Positions 42,276-51,900 of a DNA stretch of 64,000 nucleotides are shown piece by piece. The notes beneath the pieces are model-generated. The model worked only from the letters and a program-made list of their open reading frames with translations, ran no database searches and was not told the DNA's origin. The DNA comes from DATGPD01 sp041398565. Its GTDB lineage: Bacteria; Planctomycetota; UBA1135; UBA2386. The stretch covers positions 434,001 to 498,000 of the forward strand of contig JAWKUN010000004.1 of NCBI GenBank assembly GCA_041398565.1, read 5' to 3'. Within the stretch, counting starts at the first letter, position 1, and each line of letters begins with the position of its first letter. The position numbers and the translations under genes were made by a program.

Positions 42276-43754
42276 TCACCCGGGCTCGGCGCAGGGAAGC
42301 AGGATGCGCACCCGGAAGCCCTGCCCGACGTCGGAGTCGACCTCGAGCGTGCCCCCGTGGTTGGCCACGATCGAGTAGCTGATGAACATCCCGAGTCCGG
42401 TGGCGTCGGCTTTGCCCTTGGCGGAGAAGAACGGATCGAACACCCGACCGAGGTCCGCCTTGGGCATCCCCGGCCCGTTGTCCTCGACGAAGATCTCGAC
42501 CTGGTTGTCGACCTGCCGCGCGCGCACGGCGATGAACCGCTCGCCCGGGCGCCCGGCCAGAACGTCGAGAGCGTTGAGCAGCACGTTGAGCAGGACCTGC
42601 TGCAACTCGTGCATGTCGCCGTGCAGGTCGGGCAGCGCCGGCTCGACCGTCACCGACAACCGCACGCCTTCCTTGCCCAGACGGTGCTCGACCAGGGCGC
42701 GAGCACCGTCGATGGCGGCGACCGCCGGGAAGCGCACCGCCTGGCCCTGCCGGGGCGAGAAGTCCAGCACCCGCCGCGCGATCTTGCCGACGCGCTCGAG
42801 CCCTTCTTGGATGAGCAGCAGGTAGCGCCGGTCACGCTCGTCCATTCCCTGGCGTTCGAGCAGGCGACGCGTGGCATTGAGCATGCCGCCGATCGGGTTG
42901 TTGATCTCGTGGGCGATCCCGGCGGCCAACGTGCCGACGGTGGCCAGGCGCCCCGACAGGACCAACGCCCGCTCCTTGCGTGCCGCCTCCTCGGTGGCGC
43001 GCTTGACCGCCGCGTCGAGCTCTTGGGTGTGGCCCGTCACCCGTCGGGCCATGGCGTTGAAGTCCGCCACCAACGATGCCAGTTCGTGCGCCGGCGGCAG
43101 GACCGGGACCGCCACGTCGAGATCGCCGGCCCCCACACGGGTCGCCGCCGCAGCGAGATCGCGCAGCGGGCGCGCCACGGCACGGTCGATCGCCCAGCGC
43201 GCCAGCACCACGGTGAGGAGAGTCGCCAGCACCAGCGACGTCGCCAGGACCCACAGGCGCAGGCGCGGTGGCGGCGGTAGGTGTGGCTGGAACCAGGCGC
43301 CAGCGACGACGTGCTCGCCGCTCTTGATCGGCACGCAGAATCCGTCGCTGACCGGGATCAGAGCGCGCTCGCGCATCGCCTGCTGGATCCCGGCGCGCAC
43401 CTCCTGCAGCGGGAACGTGCGGTTGTCGCGGCGCGCCGCCCCGGTCGGGTTGATGTCGACGAAGCCCGGCGCCTCCGGACTCACGCCGTTGGTCACCAGC
43501 ACGTCCTTGAACACGCCGCGGAACGTGTCGATGGTGAGCAGCGCGCGCACCGTCGCCAGCGGCGAACGCGTCTCCTCGCCGTAGGCCTTGCGCAGGATGC
43601 CGGCCAGGAAGTTCTCGTACACGGCGCGGGCGTTGCTGCGCCAGCGCTCGAACGACAGCGTCTGCGTCGTCTGCACTGCCCCCAGCACCAGCAGGTTGAG
43701 CACGACCACGATCAGGAGCACACGGCCCCGGATCGACGTCAGGATCGCCAGCAC
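42276..43754 (-). CDS. Membrane sensor histidine kinase with HAMP domain
   Basis: 492 residues from a GTG at 43754. Two membrane helices (~11-28 and ~167-189) flank a ~135-residue periplasmic sensor region. A HAMP domain (~190-245) follows. The DHp helix has GIAHEINNPIGG with the phospho-His at ~282. The HATPase domain shows LLNALDVLAG (N box), VEDNGPGMPKADL and GLGMFISYSIV. The HEINNP form is typical of NtrB-like kinases. No response regulator is adjacent, so it is an orphan here. Confidence 0.88.
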   Translation of the reverse strand: MLAILTSIRGRVLLIVVVLNLLVLGAVQTTQTLSFERWRSNARAVYENFLAGILRKAYGEETRSPLATVRALLTIDTFRGVFKDVLVTNGVSPEAPGFVDINPTGAARRDNRTFPLQEVRAGIQQAMRERALIPVSDGFCVPIKSGEHVVAGAWFQPHLPPPPRLRLWVLATSLVLATLLTVVLARWAIDRAVARPLRDLAAAATRVGAGDLDVAVPVLPPAHELASLVADFNAMARRVTGHTQELDAAVKRATEEAARKERALVLSGRLATVGTLAAGIAHEINNPIGGMLNATRRLLERQGMDERDRRYLLLIQEGLERVGKIARRVLDFSPRQGQAVRFPAVAAIDGARALVEHRLGKEGVRLSVTVEPALPDLHGDMHELQQVLLNVLLNALDVLAGRPGERFIAVRARQVDNQVEIFVEDNGPGMPKADLGRVFDPFFSAKGKADATGLGMFISYSIVANHGGTLEVDSDVGQGFRVRILLPCAEPG

Positions 43755-43800
43755 CGACGACCCGCCTCGAAGCCGCGCCGTTGGCCTTCCGAGCGCACGC

Positions 43801-44943
43801 CTAGAGCTTCTCCATCAGCTTCAACAGCGGCGCGAACAGCGCGTACACGATGAAGCCGACGAACACCGCCAGGATGACGATGATGATCGGCTCGATGATC
43901 TTGAAGGTGGTGTCGATGGTGCGGTCGACCTCGCGTTCGTAGCGGTCGGCGACCTTGGCCAGCATGCGGTCGAGTTCGCCGGTCTGCTCGCCGACGTCCA
44001 CCATGTTGACGACGATGTCGTCGAACAGGCCGCTCTCACCCATCGGCACGGCGATGCCGGCGCCCTCGCGGATCGAGGCGTGTACGCGCTGCACGGCCTC
44101 GCTGACCCGCAGGTTCGGCACCGCGCCCTTGACGATCTCCAGCGCTTCGAGGTGCGGCACGCCGCTCTGGATGAGGGTGCCGAAGGTGCGCGAGAAGCGC
44201 GCGACGACGGCCTTGTTCACCAGGGTCCCGAAGATCGGCAGCCGCATCACGGCAGTGTCGCGGAAACGACGGTAGCCGAGCACGCGCGCCACCAGCAGGC
44301 GGTGCAGCCCGACGATCAAGACCACCGCCAGGACGTAGGTCCACCACCAGTGCTTCATGTGCTCGCCGAAGGCGATGACCTGGCGCGTCGCCCAGGGCAT
44401 CGCTTCCAGCGTGCCGAACTGTTGCATGAAGATGTCTTTGAACTTGGGGATCACCAGCACGAACACCAGGATCAGCACCGCGATCGCCACGACGACGATG
44501 GCGATCGGGTAGGCCAGCGCGCCCTTGACCCGACTCTTGATGTTCTCGGCCTTCTCCAGGAACGACGACAGCCGGTTGAGGATCTCCTCCTGCACACCGC
44601 CTGCCTCGCCTGCCGCGACCATGTTGGTGTAGAGGCGATCGAAGATGCGCGGGTGCTTGGCCAGCGACTCGGAGAACGCGGTGCCGGCCTCGACGTCCTC
44701 CAGCACCTCGGCGACGCTGCGCTTCAACGTGCCAGGAGCCATCTGCCCTTGCAGGATGCGCAGACACTTGGTCACCGGGATGCCGGCGTCGAGCAGCACC
44801 GCCAGTTGGCTGGTGAACTCGGCCAGCGCCCGCTGCGTGACGCGGCGGCCGCCGAGCAACGGGGCGCGCTCGCCGGCGGGTGTGACGGCGGTGCCAGGAC
44901 CCGGTCGCGGCGCGGCGACCCTACGCTGGAGCTTCTTGGGCAT
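43801..44943 (-). CDS. gspF: Type II secretion / type IV pilus inner-membrane protein GspF (PilC)
   Basis: 380 residues with two T2SSF domains. The first has FTSQLAVLLDAGIPVTKCLRIL...MVAAGEAGG; the second has FSRTFGTLIQSGVPHLEALEIV...MVDVGEQTGELD. The hydrophobic helices are placed as in GspF/PilC (three transmembrane segments, ending EPIIIVILAVFVGFIVYALFAP). It is the platform protein of T2SS or type IV pili. No gspE, gspD or prepilin genes flank it, so the rest of the machine is elsewhere. Confidence 0.93.
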   Translation of the reverse strand: MPKKLQRRVAAPRPGPGTAVTPAGERAPLLGGRRVTQRALAEFTSQLAVLLDAGIPVTKCLRILQGQMAPGTLKRSVAEVLEDVEAGTAFSESLAKHPRIFDRLYTNMVAAGEAGGVQEEILNRLSSFLEKAENIKSRVKGALAYPIAIVVVAIAVLILVFVLVIPKFKDIFMQQFGTLEAMPWATRQVIAFGEHMKHWWWTYVLAVVLIVGLHRLLVARVLGYRRFRDTAVMRLPIFGTLVNKAVVARFSRTFGTLIQSGVPHLEALEIVKGAVPNLRVSEAVQRVHASIREGAGIAVPMGESGLFDDIVVNMVDVGEQTGELDRMLAKVADRYEREVDRTIDTTFKIIEPIIIVILAVFVGFIVYALFAPLLKLMEKL

Positions 44944-45000
44944 GCAGGTGTGCGACGGCGAGCGCCTTCGTGGGCACGCGGGGCCGGCGTGCGGGATGGG

Positions 45001-45029
45001 ATCGTGCCGGCCGCACGTCGCCCTGTAAA
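45001..45029 (-). promoter_or_regulatory. Candidate sigma-70 promoter for gspF
   Basis: TTTACA (45029-45024, 5/6) and CACGAT (45006-45001, 3/6) on the minus strand are separated by exactly 17 bp. They would give a ~50-nt leader before the gspF ATG at 44943. The remainder of the 136-bp gap shows no other feature. Confidence 0.35.
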
Positions 45030-45079
45030 GCGCGCAACCGGGAGCAGCGGCTGGCTCGGCGCCGCCGGCCGCCTACCGA

Positions 45080-46702
45080 TCATCGGCCACCGGCGGGCGC
45101 CTGGCCCCAATCGGGCTCCACCAGAGCACCCTTCAGCTCCGAGGCGTACAGGAAGAACTGCTTGTAGAACTCCGCGTGCCGCTCCCTGTACCCGGCATCG
45201 AACGGCTGCCCCAGGATCTCCTTGCGTCGCTCCTCGAGGTAGCTGCCGAACGCCCGCCGCGTGTTCTCGAGCACGTTGCGCACGGGCCCCGGCAGCGCGT
45301 GCCCGCGCCGGGCGAGCAGCGCCTCGTAGGCATCGGCGCGCCGCAGGTAAGCCTCGTACTGGTGCATGATCCCGTACAGAGCCAGCAGGTTGAGCTGCAG
45401 CGGCTCGTCGTCCTCGTCGCGGTAGCCATCGTCGTCGACGGTGAACGTCCCCGCCTTGCCGCCTCCCTCCGGCATGGCATCGAACACCGTCCGGGCCAGC
45501 AGGAGATTGCCGGCGCGCGAGGGGTGCACGTAGTCGAGCATCAGGTCGAAGCCAGGCAGACCGTCGGCCGCCGCCACGCGGAAGGCGGCGACGGCGTCCA
45601 CCAGATGGGCGCCGGGGCACGCCGCGACCACCTCGCGGGCGATGTCCTGGAACGGCTGCGCCGCCCGGAACGGATTGCGGTCGTTGTCCCGCGCCGCGGC
45701 GTAGGCGGCGTAGGCCTCGTCGTAGCGCTGCAGGGCATCGAGGGCCTTGCCGCGCCTGAACAGCGCGTCGGCGTGCTCGGGGTCGACCTGCAGAGCGGCA
45801 TCCAACGCCACCAGCGCCGTCCCCGGATCGCCGCCCATCAGGCTCGCCAGACCGCGCCGGTAGGCGTCCTCGAACCGGGTCCTCGTCGCCTCGTCGGCCG
45901 GGGAGTCCGACACCGCCGGGCTCCAGTCGCGCAGGTTCACGGGCACGGTCAGCACGTACACGGGCACACCGCGCCGCGCGCACTCCGTCACCATGTGCTC
46001 CAACGAGTAGCGGTAGTGACGCTTGACGGCCTCGTACTGCGCCGGATCGGAGCGCAGGGCCGAGGCGATCCGCTCGGTGTGCGTCCACAGGTGCGCGTTG
46101 GCATCGGTGCGTTCCCTCGCTGAAAGGACGTTGCCCGGCGAGGACCGCGCCGACCACCACTGCGACAGCTTGGTCAGCAGCACGGAGTGCGCGCGCAGTC
46201 CCTCGACCAGGCCCTTGCCCGGGTAGTCGAGAAGGTAGGAGCGGCGCTCGACGAACTCGTTGTTGCCGGTGTAGAGCACCACCGCGTCCGGCTGACTGTC
46301 GATGGCGTCGTCGAAGATCATGCGCACCCGGTAGCTGGCGCAGGCATGCGCTCCGAGGTTGATCACCTCCACCGTCTTGTCCGGGCAGGCGCGCGCCAGC
46401 GCGCGCTGCAGGTAGTCGGTCCAGCGCTGCGGTGGACGGTGCGGGTAGCCGGCGTTGGCCGAGCCGCCGAACGCCACGACGCGCAGCGTTCCCGGCGGCT
46501 TGCGCACCGCGAAGGTGGCGCCGCTCTCGGCACCGTAGGCCTGGGGATGCGAGAAGACGAACACCTCCTCGCCGTCGACCACCCGCCGCATCAACGCCGA
46601 GGTTCGGCCGACGAGCGCCAGGTAGGGATCGAGTTCCGTGTCGGGCCAAACCAGGCGCGCGGCGCCCTCGAAGGCGAGGGCCAGGACGACCGGCGCGAGC
46701 AA
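45080..46702 (-). CDS. Membrane-anchored SGNH-type hydrolase with TPR insert
   Basis: About 540 residues. An N-terminal hydrophobic segment anchors or exports the protein. SGNH blocks are recognisable: FGGSANAGYP (block I), GAHACASYR, GNNEFV (block III G-x-N) and LDYVHPSRAGN (block V D-x-x-H). An insert around residues ~290-340 has TPR-like repeats (FRRGKALDALQRYDEAYAAY). It probably acts on an acylated or sugar envelope substrate. The only ATG/GTG/TTG start at the front is a TTG at 46702. A CTG at 46741 would give a more natural MSRRRR-plus-helix N-terminus. Confidence 0.8.
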   Translation of the reverse strand: MLAPVVLALAFEGAARLVWPDTELDPYLALVGRTSALMRRVVDGEEVFVFSHPQAYGAESGATFAVRKPPGTLRVVAFGGSANAGYPHRPPQRWTDYLQRALARACPDKTVEVINLGAHACASYRVRMIFDDAIDSQPDAVVLYTGNNEFVERRSYLLDYPGKGLVEGLRAHSVLLTKLSQWWSARSSPGNVLSARERTDANAHLWTHTERIASALRSDPAQYEAVKRHYRYSLEHMVTECARRGVPVYVLTVPVNLRDWSPAVSDSPADEATRTRFEDAYRRGLASLMGGDPGTALVALDAALQVDPEHADALFRRGKALDALQRYDEAYAAYAAARDNDRNPFRAAQPFQDIAREVVAACPGAHLVDAVAAFRVAAADGLPGFDLMLDYVHPSRAGNLLLARTVFDAMPEGGGKAGTFTVDDDGYRDEDDEPLQLNLLALYGIMHQYEAYLRRADAYEALLARRGHALPGPVRNVLENTRRAFGSYLEERRKEILGQPFDAGYRERHAEFYKQFFLYASELKGALVEPDWGQAPAGGR

Positions 46703-46897
46703 CAGGACGGTGCGGAAAACGAGGCGCCGGCGGCGGCTCAGCGGAGGTGTCTTGGGTCGTGCGATGGCGGTGGCCGAGTCGGGAGGAAGGCAAGCCGATC
46801 GTCGAGCGCCAGCCGGCGGGTGTAAAGACGTCTCTCCCGCGGATCCACGGCGCCCGCCCCGCCGCGGTCACGAGGCCCACGGCACCGGCGTTCGCGT

Positions 46898-47788
46898 TCA
46901 GGATCGCAGCAGCACCCGCACCAGCGCCCAGCTCCCGACGACGATGGCCACGGCCAACGCGGCCAGGGGCCACATCGGTCGGCGCAGCTTGGGCAGGTCC
47001 GCCTGCAGCATCGGCAGACGGACCCCCTCGCGCTGCGGCGGCTCGACCGTCGTGAGCGCACGCGCGGCCGGGTCGCCGCAGGCGCGCAGACCTACCACGA
47101 TCGCCGTGGCGTTGTCGGCGCCGCCGGCCTCGATCGCCAGGCGTACCAACTCGTGCGCCGCCGCCTGCGCCGGCATGCGGCGCAGAGTCTGCGCCAGACT
47201 CACCGCGTCGACAGCGTCCCACAGCCCGTCGGTGGCGAGCACGAGGACGTCGCCGGGCTCGACCGGATGGGTCATCACGTCGGCGTCCTCGCGCTCGCGG
47301 CCGGCCCCAACGCAGCGCACCAGCTGATGCTCGGCGCGCCGCACCGCGTGATCGACGGTCAGCTGGCGCAAGTTCTCGCCGCGGAGGAGCAGGCAGCGGC
47401 TGTCGCCGACGTGGCCGACCACCACGCGGTCGCCCAGCAGGTTCACCGCGGTGAGCGTCGTGCCCATGTCCTTGAGCCGCGGTTGCTCCTTGGCCAGACG
47501 GTAGAGGCGAGCGCACGCCGAGGCGAACGCACGCGTCATGCGCGCCTCCGGCGCCTCGTGTGGAGGCGCCTCGACGAAAGCCATGGCGAGCGCACGCACC
47601 GCGGCGCGGCTGGCCTCGGCGCCGCCCGACGCACCACCCATCCCGTCGGCGATGACGAACAGGAGACCGATGGCGGCGCGTTCGTCGTTCGCGGCGGGGC
47701 AGTAGGCGAGGTAGTCGTCCTCGTTGGTCGTGCGCACGCGCCCGGTGTGGGTGTCGACGCCGAAGTCCAGATCGTCGGTGATCCTCAT
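46898..47788 (-). CDS. PP2C-type Ser/Thr protein phosphatase, membrane-anchored
   Basis: 296 residues. PP2C/PPM motifs: GRVRTTNEDDYL (metal Asp), FVIADGMGGASGG, TLTAVNLLGDRVVVGHVGDSR, LATDGLWDAVD and GGADNATAIVVG. A C-terminal membrane helix (~275-294) tethers the domain to the cytoplasmic side. It is the third gene of a set with the giant kinase and a lipoprotein, 46 bp after the lipoprotein. It is therefore probably the antagonist of that kinase, as in PknB/Stp-like pairs. Confidence 0.92.
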   Translation of the reverse strand: MRITDDLDFGVDTHTGRVRTTNEDDYLAYCPAANDERAAIGLLFVIADGMGGASGGAEASRAAVRALAMAFVEAPPHEAPEARMTRAFASACARLYRLAKEQPRLKDMGTTLTAVNLLGDRVVVGHVGDSRCLLLRGENLRQLTVDHAVRRAEHQLVRCVGAGREREDADVMTHPVEPGDVLVLATDGLWDAVDAVSLAQTLRRMPAQAAAHELVRLAIEAGGADNATAIVVGLRACGDPAARALTTVEPPQREGVRLPMLQADLPKLRRPMWPLAALAVAIVVGSWALVRVLLRS

Positions 47789-47834
47789 CGCCGTCCCTCG
47801 GTGCGTGGCACGCGGCGGCGTTCGACGCCGAGCA

Positions 47835-48929
47835 TCACGGCAGCTGCCTCAAGTCGAAGCTCACCGAGCCGACGCGCCCGGTGATGGTCTGCACCAGGAC
47901 CTGCAGGCGATCGCCTGCCGGCAGCCGCGGCAAGGACGCGTGGTAGCGCAGCGCATCGCCCGCCGGCAGGCGCGACCCCAGGAAAGCGCGGTGGAACCCA
48001 TCGAATGCGTCACCCGCGACCACCTCGTCGTCGACGCGCAGCCGCAGGAAGCTCACCGACTCCCGCGCCGTCACGTCGAGCCCGAGCGACCCGTCGCGGC
48101 CACGCTGCACCTCGATCGCCGCGGGCTGGCGGCGCGTCAGACGATCGGCCACGTCGACCGACTTGAGCCGCTGCGCCAATCCGATCATCAGCCGCTGCTC
48201 GACCACCACCCGCACGCTCTGCACCACGCGTTCGTCGTCGTCGCCCACCCAGAACGGCGGCACCAGGATCGACTGGATCCATCCCCACACCCCGCTGCGC
48301 TCGAGCAGCGACAGGTCGACGGTGCTGGCGCCGATGACCAGCTCCTGCACGGCGTGGCCGTCGTGCACGTCGCGCAACGACGCGCGCAGCGACGCGCGCG
48401 ACTCGTAGCCGTGGTCGGGAATGAGGGCGCCGAGGCCGACCAAGAGCCAGGTCGACAGCGTGATCGGCCACTGGCCGTTCACTCCCAGCGCCTGGACGGG
48501 CCCATCGTCGAGCCGCTCGAGGACCAGCAGGTAGTCGTGACCGTCGGCGCGCGCTTGGCGCAGCACGCCGTCGAAGGCCGGCACGTCGCCGACCTGCGCC
48601 GCGCTGGCTCCCGCCAGCGCCTGTCGCTCGGCGCTCGAGCGGGCGTCGGTCTCGGTGCGCACGAAGACGCGCGCCCGCACCAGCAGGTCGCCCACCGCGG
48701 CCAGGGCGAAGGCCTCGTCGGACGCCGTCGAGAACGTTCGGCCCTTGGAGCCGTCGCCGGCCTCGACACCGCCGTCCCGCAGGAACGCGCCACCGGTCAG
48801 CAACACCGAGCAAGGCAGCGCCGGACGGTCGGCGAGGAACGACAGGTCGGCTCCCTCCGGCGAGCGGCAGGCGCTGACGAGCGAGACCAGGCCCACGAAC
48901 CCGATTCGTCGAACTGGCGCCGGCATCAT
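47835..48929 (-). CDS. Predicted lipoprotein of the kinase/PP2C cluster (unknown family)
   Basis: 364 residues. The signal MMPAPVRRIGFVGLVSLVSAC contains a lipobox with Cys21. The mature part is mixed alpha/beta. It includes GHDYLLVLERLDD and WLLVGLGALIPDHGYESRASLRASLRDV, which resemble periplasmic envelope lipoproteins with a beta-barrel-like core, then a C-terminal beta domain. I cannot name a family. The start is fixed by an ATGA overlap with the kinase stop at 48926. Lying between kinase and phosphatase, it may be an extracytoplasmic sensor or substrate. Confidence 0.75.
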   Translation of the reverse strand: MMPAPVRRIGFVGLVSLVSACRSPEGADLSFLADRPALPCSVLLTGGAFLRDGGVEAGDGSKGRTFSTASDEAFALAAVGDLLVRARVFVRTETDARSSAERQALAGASAAQVGDVPAFDGVLRQARADGHDYLLVLERLDDGPVQALGVNGQWPITLSTWLLVGLGALIPDHGYESRASLRASLRDVHDGHAVQELVIGASTVDLSLLERSGVWGWIQSILVPPFWVGDDDERVVQSVRVVVEQRLMIGLAQRLKSVDVADRLTRRQPAAIEVQRGRDGSLGLDVTARESVSFLRLRVDDEVVAGDAFDGFHRAFLGSRLPAGDALRYHASLPRLPAGDRLQVLVQTITGRVGSVSFDLRQLP

Positions 48930-51900
48930 CGCGATCGCACCCGCGCCAGGAAGCGGCGTCCACCGCACAGGCGGACACCGAGCACCGCGAGGTGCGGATC
49001 GACCTCGTCCGGCAGAACGCCGCTGCCGTCGCGCGCCATCTGCAGCACGCGCACCACGCCCGGCACCCGCGCCGGCCACCGCCCCTTGGCGTGCACGGCG
49101 TTGCCCGGCGCCGCAGTCGCCAGTTCGTCCAGCGCCAGGCCACGCACGCTGCCGAAACGGAGCAGCGAGCGCGCGACTTCCGGCCGCAGGCGGCCGCTGG
49201 CGAGTGCCGACACCGCCTCGAGGTGGCGCACGTGGTCGGCCGAGGCTTCGAACATGGTGCTGTCGCCAGGCGCCGCAGGGACGTCGCCCACCCACTCGCG
49301 CACGCCGAAGTCGAGCCCGGTCATCTCGACCCCGAAGTCGGTCACCACCCGGTCGCCCGCCGCCGCCAGCTCGCGCGCCGTCGGCGGCCACCGCGCCGGA
49401 TCGGGGCGGGCGGCAGCGGCGGCGCTCGACGACACGACCCGCACGCCGCCGGCTCTCTCGGCTCCGTTGAGGCGCAGCTCGGACGCGATCGCCGCCGGCT
49501 CGGAGCCGAGCGCGGCCAGTTCCAACTCGACCCCCATCGGCAGGCGCAGCAAGTCCGGTTCGCGAACCAGCAGCCAGCCGACGGCGCGGCTGAACGTGTA
49601 GGCCTGGTAGAAGTCGAGACCGGTCACCGGGCGGTCGCCGCCGGCGCTCACCGCCTGTGCGAAGCCTTCGACCTGGCCACGGTGGATGTGCGGCACGAGG
49701 TTCTCGAGCCGCAACCGGTCGGGCCCGCGGACGTCGCCGTGATGCACCAGCTCGCTGACGGGCAGCGGATCCCCCCGCTCGCGCGCCGCCGCCAACGCGC
49801 GGATCACTGCCGCGTATTCGGCGCGCGTCACCTCGTGCTGCTGCAGGTAGCAGTCCTCGACGTTGCGCACCTCGACCGCGGGGCTGGGGCGGAAGGTGGC
49901 GCGCGCCTCGGTGCCGGCCGGCACCGGGTCGGGCCACGACCTGCCGATACCAGGCCCCAGGATCGGCACCATGAGCACGTCGGCGAGCGGTGGCGGCACC
50001 GGGTCGGAGCCAGCGAGGTCCCCCAGTCGCTGCGGCTCCAGCGTCGTGCGGCTGGTTCGCGCCCGCACCTCGAAGTCGTGCCGCCCGTCCGGCGCCACGA
50101 GTCGCAGAGCGAACGGCGCGCTGAGGCGATTCTCGGCGAACTCGTCGGGACCCAGGCCGCCGAGGCGCGCCAGCGCCTGCAGGCGCTCGAACGGCAGCTC
50201 GAACTCCAGTTCGCAGCCACCGCCACGACCTGCCGCCACCGACCGCGGGCGGCACGGGACCGTGTCGAGGTACAGCTCCAGAGAGTCCCCGGGAGCGTAG
50301 GGCAGCGGCGCGTCGACGACGAAGCGAGCCGCCTGACCGTACTCGACGTGCACTTCGCTGGTGCGGGCGCGCGGTCCCTCGTCGTGCCAGAAGAACCGCA
50401 TGAGCTCCACCGGACGCTGGCCGTCGACCTCGACCGCGTCGGTCAAGGGTGGGGCCGTACGGTCGCCACGCAGGACGGTCACCGGCCGGTCGAGCGCGTC
50501 GCGCAGCTCCACTCCGAGGACGTTCTCGCCGCGCCATGGCTGCAAGCGCGGCAGGAGGGGATCGGTCTCACTCTCACGCTCGGGCAACGCGTGCGCGGCT
50601 GGCCGCGCCGACCCGAACCAGACACTGCCACGCAACCAACGCGAATCGGGAGGATCGAGGCTCCAGGCGCGGCCGTCGCCGAGCGTGTCGTTCTGCCACG
50701 ACAGGGCCCCTGTCTCCGCGAGCTGTGGCAAGAACCGGCAGTCGCTGGTGTCGGGGATGCGCAGTGTGATCGGTTCGCGGCGCACCAGCACCTGGTAGGC
50801 GGCCTCCTGCTCGTCGCCACCGATCGTGGCGCGTGCGTGCACGGTCAGGTGGTAGCGCCCGTCACGCGCAGCGGCCATGACGATGGTGCCGCCGCCGTCC
50901 ACCACGTCGACGACGCGAACCATCTCCGCGTTCGGCTCGCCTCCATCGGCGGTGACCACGTCGACCGACTGCGGCCGGTAGAACGGATTGCAGCGGAAGA
51001 CGAGCGCCGCGGGCCGCCCGTCCCAGAGCACGCCGCCCTTGGCCACGACTGCCCGTCCGACGCGGCCCGCCGACGCAGCGACCGCGTCGGCACCGGCCGG
51101 GGTCAAGACCGCGTCGAGGCGCTCGGTCGCGAACGTGTAGGCGTCCGTGTAGCGCGCTTCGTTGCCCGCGGCGTCGGCGAGCAACAACTCGTAGCGACCG
51201 TCCGGGGGCAGGCCGGGCGCTGTCGGCTTCCAGGTGACGTCGACTCCGGATCCGGCTTCGTCGAGGTCGTCGCAGGGAGTCGGCGCGCCGAGCGGGCCGA
51301 ACGCGACCCGGAGAGCCGGCTCGCTCCCGGACAGTTCGACCCGCAGGCGCACGCCGTTGGAGCCCACCAGCAGCCGCCGCGCCTCGGCCCGGGCGCCGAC
51401 CACCCGCACGATCCGCGGCGCACCGAGATCGACCACCGGGCAGAGCATGTCGTCGGTGCGCACGACGTTGCCGGCAGCGTCCTTGCCGACCAACCGCAGC
51501 GTCACCTCGCGAACCGGGGACGGAGGCGGGAACGCCGCCCCGAGCAGTTCGCGCGCGGCCACCGCCTTCCCTTCGAGCGGCAGCGACGCGCGCGTGCACG
51601 AGCCCGCGTGCTCGACTTCCAAGGTGAGCTCCGACGGCTGCTGGTCGCTCATCTCCCAGCGGAACGTCGACTCCTCGCGGACGCTGCCCGCGTCGCCGAG
51701 CCCCTGTGCCGACCAGGTGAGCACGGGCGGGTCGTCGTCGATGCGCAGCGCGGCGTAGGCGAGCGGCGGCTTTCCGGGCACGACGAACTTCAGGAACACC
51801 GGACCCTGCCGGGAGAACGTCTTGACGACGTCGATCAACTTGGCGTAGTCGGGCTGGCGCACGTCCAGCGAGAACGTGCTACCGCGGACCTCCGGGTGCA

